Shown here: piece by piece, positions 59,275 through 64,000 of the stretch
Layout: each line of letters begins with the position of its first letter
Position numbering within the stretch: the stretch's first letter is position 1
DNA from: Mesorhizobium sp. M8A.F.Ca.ET.218.01.1.1
GTDB lineage: Bacteria; Pseudomonadota; Alphaproteobacteria; Rhizobiales; Rhizobiaceae
Length of the DNA stretch: 64,000 bases
NCBI RefSeq assembly: GCF_004791165.1
Contig: NZ_SRUZ01000008.1
Location: 311,397 to 375,396 of the forward strand
Direction: 5' to 3'
The notes under the pieces: generated by a model
The model's input: the letters and a program-made list of their open reading frames with translations, nothing else
Database searches by the model: none
Told to the model about the DNA's origin: nothing
Translations under genes and position numbers: made by a program

Positions 59275-59994
59275 TCACCAAAGATAGAAGAATGCGAAGA
59301 TGAACACCCAGACCAGATCGACGAAGTGCCAGTACAGCCCCATGATCTCGACATTCTCGTAGCGGCCCGTGCGGCTGGTGAAGAATCCGCGCCGGCCGGT
59401 GTCGTAGTCTCCACGCCAGACCTTGCGGGCCACGATGATCAGGAAGATCACCCCGATCGTCACATGGGTGCCGTGGAAACCGGTGATCATGAAGAAGCAT
59501 GAGCCGAATTGCGCGGCGCCCCAGGGATTGCCCCAGGGCCGCACCCCTTCGGTGATAAGCTTGGTCCATTCGAAGGCTTGCATGCCGACGAAGGTCGCGC
59601 CGAGTGCCGCGGTTACAAGCATGAGGATCGCCGTCTTGCGGCGGTCGCGGCGATAGCCGAAATTGACCGCCATGGCCATCGTTCCGCTGCTTGAGATCAG
59701 CACGAAGGTCATGATGGCAATAAGGATCAGCGGGATATCGGAGCCACCGATGCGAAGCGCAAAAACCTCACTCGGATTGGGCCACGGCACACGCGTCGAA
59801 ATGCGCGCGGTCATGTAGGAGAGCAGGAAGCAGCCGAAGATGAAGGTGTCGCTGAGCAGGAAGATCCACATCATGGCCTTGCCCCAGGACACGTTCTTGA
59901 ACGCACGCTGATCTGAGGACCAGTCGGCGGCAATGCCTTGCCAGCCCGTGGGCCGTGGTTCCGTCTGGCCGATATGTGTCAGTGTCTCTGCCAT
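59275..59994 (-). CDS. coxP: Cytochrome c oxidase subunit III (CoxP-like)
   Basis: A 239-aa membrane protein of the subunit III family, with about six helices. Recognisable segments are MWIFLLSDTFIFGCFLLSYM, QAFEWTKLITEG, FGSCFFMITGFHGTHVTIGV and the end VEIMGLYWHFVDLVWVFIFA with the family's WHFVD. It is the more canonical of two adjacent subunit III genes. The arrangement matches coxMNOP of Bradyrhizobium, where coxO and coxP both encode subunit III-type proteins; the symbol is by position and tentative. Confidence 0.88.
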   Translation of the reverse strand: MAETLTHIGQTEPRPTGWQGIAADWSSDQRAFKNVSWGKAMMWIFLLSDTFIFGCFLLSYMTARISTRVPWPNPSEVFALRIGGSDIPLILIAIMTFVLISSSGTMAMAVNFGYRRDRRKTAILMLVTAALGATFVGMQAFEWTKLITEGVRPWGNPWGAAQFGSCFFMITGFHGTHVTIGVIFLIIVARKVWRGDYDTGRRGFFTSRTGRYENVEIMGLYWHFVDLVWVFIFAFFYLW

Positions 59995-60007
59995 CCGCTT
60001 GATCCTC

Positions 60008-60712
60008 TCAGGTCAGCAATCGTTGGCAAATGTCGACGAATGTCGCGGCCCAGCCGGCCAGCAGCGCGAAGATGGCGAGCCAGACGAAGAGCAGGAAATG
60101 CCAGTACATGGCGCACAGTTCGACGCTGAGGCGAAGCCGCTCCGGCCGCGCTCCATTCCAGGCGCCGGCGGTGGTTCTGCCGAGGCCCACAAGCCCGCCC
60201 AATATGTGCAGGCCATGCATGCCGGTGATCAGGTAGAAAAAGCTGTTGGCCGGATTGGAGCTCAGGAGATAGCCGTCGTCGGTCAGTTGCCGCCATGCCA
60301 TGAGCTGTCCGATCAGGAAGGCGAGCGCCGTGAGCCCGGCGGTGACAAGACCGAGCCTGACCATGTCGACTTGGCCCCTGCGCGCCGCCACCGAGGCGCA
60401 TTGCAGGGCTACGCTGCTCAGGATCAGCACGCCGGTGTTGAACCAGAGCAGCCGCGGCAGCGGCAGCGGCTGCCAGTCCGACACCGTCATCCGCATGAAA
60501 TAGGCGCTGGTGAAGAGCGCGAACAGGCAGCCGACAACGGCGAGGAAGACGCCGAGGCCGATCTTGGCGGTGGGCAGCGCCGACCTGTCGAAGGCGACAA
60601 AATCGCTGGCCAGGCCTTGCTCGAGCCATGGCTTGCCCATCAGCCTCTGGTGTGAAAGCCACCATCCGGCAAAACCGGCAATGACGAGCAGGAAGACCAG
60701 GATGACGCTCAT
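60008..60712 (-). CDS. coxO: Cytochrome c oxidase subunit III-like protein (CoxO-like)
   Basis: A 234-aa subunit III-family membrane protein. SSNPANSFFYLITGMHGLHI and VELCAMYWHFLLFVWLAIFA match the helix VI-VII region of subunit III, but the N-terminal half is divergent (AYFMRMTVSDWQPLPLPRLL). Start overlaps the end of the subunit I gene by 4 bases. Two subunit III-type proteins in one operon is the hallmark of coxMNOP-type alternative oxidases; which one is built into the enzyme is not known. Confidence 0.85.
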   Translation of the reverse strand: MSVILVFLLVIAGFAGWWLSHQRLMGKPWLEQGLASDFVAFDRSALPTAKIGLGVFLAVVGCLFALFTSAYFMRMTVSDWQPLPLPRLLWFNTGVLILSSVALQCASVAARRGQVDMVRLGLVTAGLTALAFLIGQLMAWRQLTDDGYLLSSNPANSFFYLITGMHGLHILGGLVGLGRTTAGAWNGARPERLRLSVELCAMYWHFLLFVWLAIFALLAGWAATFVDICQRLLT

Positions 60713-62478
60713 GCCGGTTCCCTCGAGGGGCCGAAGGAGCCCGGCATGTTCTGCGGAATGAAGTCCTCCTTGGCGCCCGGCACGCTGTAGTCATAGGCCC
60801 AGCGGTAGACGATCGGCAGATCCTTGCCGAAATTGCCGTGGGCCGGCGGTGTATGCGGCGTCTGCCATTCGAGGGTCGTGGCCCGCCACGGATTGCCGCC
60901 GGCCTCGCGGCCATGGCGGATGCTCCAGATCAGATTGAACAGGAACACCATTTGGGCAAAGCCGACGATGAACGCCATGATGCTGATGAACGAGTTCAGG
61001 TGGTGGGCCGACTCCGTCATGATCGTCATGTCGGTCAGTTCGGCATAGCGCCGCGGCACGCCCATCAGGCCGAGATAGTGCATGGGAAAGAAGATCAGAT
61101 AGGCGCCGAGGAAGGTGACCCAGAAATGGAACCGGCCCAGCATCTCGTTGAGCATCCGGCCGGTGACCTTCGGGTACCAATGGTAGATCGCGCCAAAAAC
61201 CACGAGGATCGGGGCGACACCCATGACCATATGGAAGTGGGCAACGACGAACATGGTGTCGGACAGTGGGACATCGACGACGACATTGCCGAGAAACAGC
61301 CCGGTCAGCCCGCCGTTGACGAAGGTGACGATGAAGGCCAGGGCAAACAGCATCGGTATGGTGAGATGGATGTCACCGCGCCACAGTGTCAGCACCCAAT
61401 TGTAGACCTTGATGGCCGTCGGAATGGCGATGATCAGTGTCGTGGTGGCGAAGAAGAACCCAAAATAGGGGTGCATGCCGCTGACATACATGTGGTGTGC
61501 CCAGACCACGAAGCTCAGCGCGCCGATGCCGACGATGGCCCAGACCATCATCCGGTAGCCGAAGATGTTCTTGCGGGCATGGGTGCTGATCAGGTCGGAT
61601 ACGATGCCGAAGGCCGGCAGCGCCACGATGTAGACCTCGGGATGGCCGAAGAACCAGAACAGATGCTGGAACAGGATCGGGCTGCCGCCATTGTGCGGCA
61701 ATTGCTCGCCCATCTCGGAGATCGCCGGCATGAAGAAGCTTGTGCCGAGCGCGCGGTCGAGTAGCATCATCACGCTGGCGACGAACAGCGCCGGAAAGGC
61801 AAGCAGCGCCATGACGGTCGCGGTGAAGATGCCCCAGACGGTCAGCGGCAGGCGCATCATCGTCATTCCGCGCGTGCGGCCCTGCAGCACCGTCACCACA
61901 TAGTTCAGGCCGCCCATCGTGAAGCCGATGATGAACAGGATCAGCGACGAGAGCATCAGGATGATGCCCCAGCCCTGGCCACCCGGTGTGCCGCTCAAAA
62001 TGGCTTGTGGCGGGTACAGCGTCCAGCCGGCCCCCGTCGGTCCGCCGGGCGCAAAGAAGCCCGACACCAGAACCAGCACGGCGAGCAGGTAGATCCAGTA
62101 GCTCAGCATGTTGACATAGGGAAAGACCATGTCGCGGGCGCCGACCATCAACGGGATCAGGTAGTTGCCAAAGCCGCCGAGGAAGAGGGCGGTAAGCAGG
62201 TAGATCACCATGATCATGCCGTGCATGGTGATGAACTGGTAGTAGGCCTCCGGAGTGATGAAGTCGAACGTGCCGGGGAAGCCGAGCTGCAGCCGCATCA
62301 GCCAGGACAGCACCAGGGCGACCAGACCGATGCCCGTTGCTGTCGCCGAATACTGGATCGCGATGACCTTGGCGTCCTGCGAGAAAACGTATTTCGTCCA
62401 CCAGCTGCGCGGATGATAGAGTTCCACTTCCGCGACTTCGGCGGGCGGGATGCCGTCCGCAGGGGTGATGTCGACCAT
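60709..62478 (-). CDS. coxN: Cytochrome c oxidase subunit I (CoxN-like)
   Basis: Catalytic subunit holding haem a and the haem a3-CuB centre, 589 aa with twelve or more helices. Seen in order: FITMHGMIMVIYLLTALFLG (low-spin haem His), QHLFWFFGHPEVYIVALPAF (CuB His and the His-Tyr cross-link), VWAHHMYVSGMHPYFGFFF (two CuB His) and VAHFHMVMGVAPILVVFGA (haem a3 and a His). It is of the A-type by the YIVALPAF context. The ATG at 62478 is the family start. In coxMNOP nomenclature this is coxN. Confidence 0.95.
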   Translation of the reverse strand: MVDITPADGIPPAEVAEVELYHPRSWWTKYVFSQDAKVIAIQYSATATGIGLVALVLSWLMRLQLGFPGTFDFITPEAYYQFITMHGMIMVIYLLTALFLGGFGNYLIPLMVGARDMVFPYVNMLSYWIYLLAVLVLVSGFFAPGGPTGAGWTLYPPQAILSGTPGGQGWGIILMLSSLILFIIGFTMGGLNYVVTVLQGRTRGMTMMRLPLTVWGIFTATVMALLAFPALFVASVMMLLDRALGTSFFMPAISEMGEQLPHNGGSPILFQHLFWFFGHPEVYIVALPAFGIVSDLISTHARKNIFGYRMMVWAIVGIGALSFVVWAHHMYVSGMHPYFGFFFATTTLIIAIPTAIKVYNWVLTLWRGDIHLTIPMLFALAFIVTFVNGGLTGLFLGNVVVDVPLSDTMFVVAHFHMVMGVAPILVVFGAIYHWYPKVTGRMLNEMLGRFHFWVTFLGAYLIFFPMHYLGLMGVPRRYAELTDMTIMTESAHHLNSFISIMAFIVGFAQMVFLFNLIWSIRHGREAGGNPWRATTLEWQTPHTPPAHGNFGKDLPIVYRWAYDYSVPGAKEDFIPQNMPGSFGPSREPA

Positions 62479-62498
62479 AGGAACACCTCCGGTCCTTC

Positions 62499-63377
62499 TC
62501 AGCGAGCTCCGGCCGTTTCGAGCTTTGCTGCAATTTTCAAACCCGTCGTCTTGCCCGGCGCCTGCTCTACCGAACCGGTTTGCTGCGGCGCCGACAACTG
62601 CGCGAAAGTCTGCTGCTGGCCAAGCCAGGCCACGTAGTCCTGCTGCGTGTCGACCACGACCACGCCATGCATCAAGGGATGCCCTTGGCCGCAGAGTTCG
62701 GCGCACAAGACCTGAAAGGTCCCGGTCCTGGTCGGAGTGAACCAGAAATAGGTGACCGAGCCCGGGATCATGTCCATCTTGGCGCGGAATTCCGGGATAT
62801 AGAAATCATGAAGCACGTCGATGGAGCGGAGCAGCATCTTGACCGGCTTGCCGACCGGCAGATGCAGATCGGCCGCTTCGACCACGACATCGTCCTGACC
62901 ATTGGGATCGCCGCCGATCACGCCCAGTGGATTGTCGGCGGAGACGTCGCGGGTGTCGGATGTGCCAAGCTTGCCGTCCTTGCCGGGCAGACGGAAACTC
63001 CACTGCCACTGCTGGCCGACGACTTCGACGTCGGTTGCGTCGCTTGGGACGTTGACAAACCGGCTCCAGACGAACAGGCCGGGAACCAGCAACGCCGTGA
63101 CCCCGACCGCGGTGACGATCGTCAGCCACGATTCGAGCCGCTTGTTTTCAGGTTCGTAGGCAGCCCGGTTGGCTTCCCGATGACGGAAACGGAAGACGCA
63201 ATAGGCCATGAATAGAACCACTGCGGCGAACACGATGCCGGTGATCCAGAAGGTGATGATGATGGTATTGTCGATATAGGCCCAGTTCGAGGCAATCGGC
63301 GTCCACCACCATGGGCTCAGCAGGTGAAACAACACTGAGCCCACGACGATCAAAACGAGTACAAGCGCTACGGCCAT
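62499..63377 (-). CDS. Cytochrome c oxidase subunit II (CoxM-like)
   Basis: Carries the dinuclear CuA centre that accepts electrons from cytochrome c; 292 aa. An N-terminal anchor (ALVLVLIVVGSVLFHLL) and a second helix pair (FWITGIVFAAVVLFMAYCVF and IVTAVGVTALLVPGLFVW) precede the cupredoxin domain. CuA ligands are in SIDVLHDFYIPEF (His) and CAELCGQGHPLMHG (two Cys, Glu, His, Met). First gene of the oxidase operon; in Bradyrhizobium the counterpart is coxM, a name also used for the unrelated CO dehydrogenase subunit near 3.2 kb. The gap to the radC fragment shows nothing. Confidence 0.94.
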   Translation of the reverse strand: MAVALVLVLIVVGSVLFHLLSPWWWTPIASNWAYIDNTIIITFWITGIVFAAVVLFMAYCVFRFRHREANRAAYEPENKRLESWLTIVTAVGVTALLVPGLFVWSRFVNVPSDATDVEVVGQQWQWSFRLPGKDGKLGTSDTRDVSADNPLGVIGGDPNGQDDVVVEAADLHLPVGKPVKMLLRSIDVLHDFYIPEFRAKMDMIPGSVTYFWFTPTRTGTFQVLCAELCGQGHPLMHGVVVVDTQQDYVAWLGQQQTFAQLSAPQQTGSVEQAPGKTTGLKIAAKLETAGAR

Positions 63378-63528
63378 GTCCCGTTCCTCCAGGCATTCCA
63401 AGAGGCGCGAAGCCGTCCAGGGAAATACCTGGCCCATTATAGCTTATTTTGGGGTCGCAATTCTAGAGCCGACTATGTTGATTGAAAAATCCCGGCTCTT
63501 GCCCTTGGCCTGGCGCCAGTCCCGCCGT

Positions 63529-63690
63529 CTAGATCAGCAGCAGGCCCTTCATGCTGGAATAGCCTTTTCGCCCGATGATGATGTGGTCGTGGACTGAGAT
63601 GCCCAGCCGCTTGGCCGCTTCGATGATCTCTTTCGTCATCTCGATATCGGCGCGTGACGGCGTCGGATCGCCGGAAGGGTGGTTGTGGAA
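63529..63690 (-). pseudogene. radC: radC C-terminal fragment
   Basis: The frame encodes FHNHPSGDPTPSRADIEMTK and then LGISVHDHIIIGRKGYSSMK up to the stop, the last third of the RadC JAB/JAMM domain. The N-terminal helix-hairpin-helix part and the first half of the JAMM domain, with its catalytic Glu, are missing. Upstream of the HNH the frame continues into AT-rich sequence unlike RadC (EIYIFYNKFNNIACGERK), so the junction is near 63690. Probably broken by the insertion of a mobile element. Confidence 0.75.
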
Positions 63691-63805
63691 CTTCCGCTCG
63701 CCGCAAGCTATATTGTTGAATTTATTGTAGAAAATATAAATCTCCGAGAACGTGAGGAGCGGCTTCTGGGAGCGGTGTTGGATGCTCCTCCGTCACGAAT
63801 CATGC

Positions 63806-64000
63806 TTACTCACCGCCGTTCACGCTAAATCGCTTTGACGCACGGCACGCCACTGTATTCTTTTGATCCCACGTCTCGAGTTCCTCAATTCGGTACAGCA
63901 CGGCTTTGCCAAGCTTGACGTACGCCGGCCCAATCCTCTTGGCTCGCCAATTTCGCAGCGTTCCAAGAGAGATGCTGCCGCGATAGCGTTCCGACACTTC
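63806..64000 (-). CDS. Excisionase-like helix-turn-helix protein (partial)
   Basis: The frame runs off the right edge of the window; at least 64 residues are visible. EVSERYRGSISLGTLRNWRA then RIGPAYVKLGKAVLYRIEEL is the MerR/AlpA/Xis-type winged helix of excisionases and phage or island regulators (GPxYVKLGRxVxYR). A GTG at 63997 could be a start, but a longer protein is likely. It lies about 115 bases from a truncated radC, which suggests an integrated element extending to the right. Confidence 0.65.
   Translation of the reverse strand, partial: EVSERYRGSISLGTLRNWRAKRIGPAYVKLGKAVLYRIEELETWDQKNTVACRASKRFSVNGGE

Noticed and set aside
60008..60712. CO dehydrogenase accessory gene suggested by the name coxO
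   Set aside because: The protein is a cytochrome oxidase subunit III-type membrane protein in an oxidase operon, unrelated to the coxSLM genes at the left end.

Overview
The window is high-GC chromosomal DNA from an alphaproteobacterium of the order Rhizobiales, most likely a Mesorhizobium or close relative. This is an inference from gene content and order: fused secDF, popZ beside valS, an ExoR-type Sel1 protein, DUF982 and DUF1127 proteins, a pcm-tolC pair, and a coxMNOP-like terminal oxidase. No 16S gene or species-specific marker is present.

Layout, left to right. (1) 84-3973: a coxS-coxL-coxM operon for a form II (AYRGAGR-type) molybdenum hydroxylase of the CO dehydrogenase family; both spacers hold long imperfect inverted repeats. 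(2) 4.2-10.2 kb: small single genes (acyltransferase, GNAT, cutC, SRPBCC, AhpD-like, cupin), then a heat-shock unit (RpoH-like promoter, ROSE-like RNA thermometer, hsp20), two small rhizobial proteins and the tail of an IS481-like transposase beside tRNA-Asn. (3) 11.3-18 kb: tRNA-Cys, pcm-like gene, tolC, popZ, valS. (4) 18.2-25.7 kb: a FadL-type porin behind a leader rich in palindromes, ilvD overlapping exoR, then xthA, a VOC protein and an A-type Fe-S carrier, and dgt. (5) 25.8-40.5 kb: a housekeeping block on the plus strand, argS, a large SPOR protein, nagZ, scpA-scpB, tatABC, serS-surE-pcm and an NlpD-like lipoprotein. (6) 40.5-49.7 kb: a divergent SDR/AraC pair, a DUF815 ATPase, yajC-secDF-DUF498-NDUFAF6-like, a deletion scar, and trmFO. 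(7) 49.8-50.6 kb: the most striking region. On the minus strand two 46-aa DUF1127 genes are followed by three tandem 178-bp units. Each unit encodes three hairpins, and each hairpin shows the same anti-Shine-Dalgarno loop (ACCUCCUCCC), nine loops in all. (8) 50.8-58.7 kb: DUF2157 and GDYXXLXY genes, tRNA-Leu, tig, an exported protein, a cytochrome c and ctaB pair, a possible small RNA, DUF2189 and ybaK. (9) 58.9-63.4 kb: a minus-strand aa3-type oxidase operon (subunits II, I, III, III-like, IV), then a truncated radC and a partial excisionase-like gene that mark the edge of an integrated element.

Links between regions. The cytochrome c, CtaB (haem O synthesis) and the oxidase operon form one respiratory set. 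The putative CO dehydrogenase is a second, unrelated cox system. The Tat genes could serve exported folded proteins in general. Mobile DNA is limited to one transposase remnant, the deletion scar near 47.95 kb and the right-hand edge.
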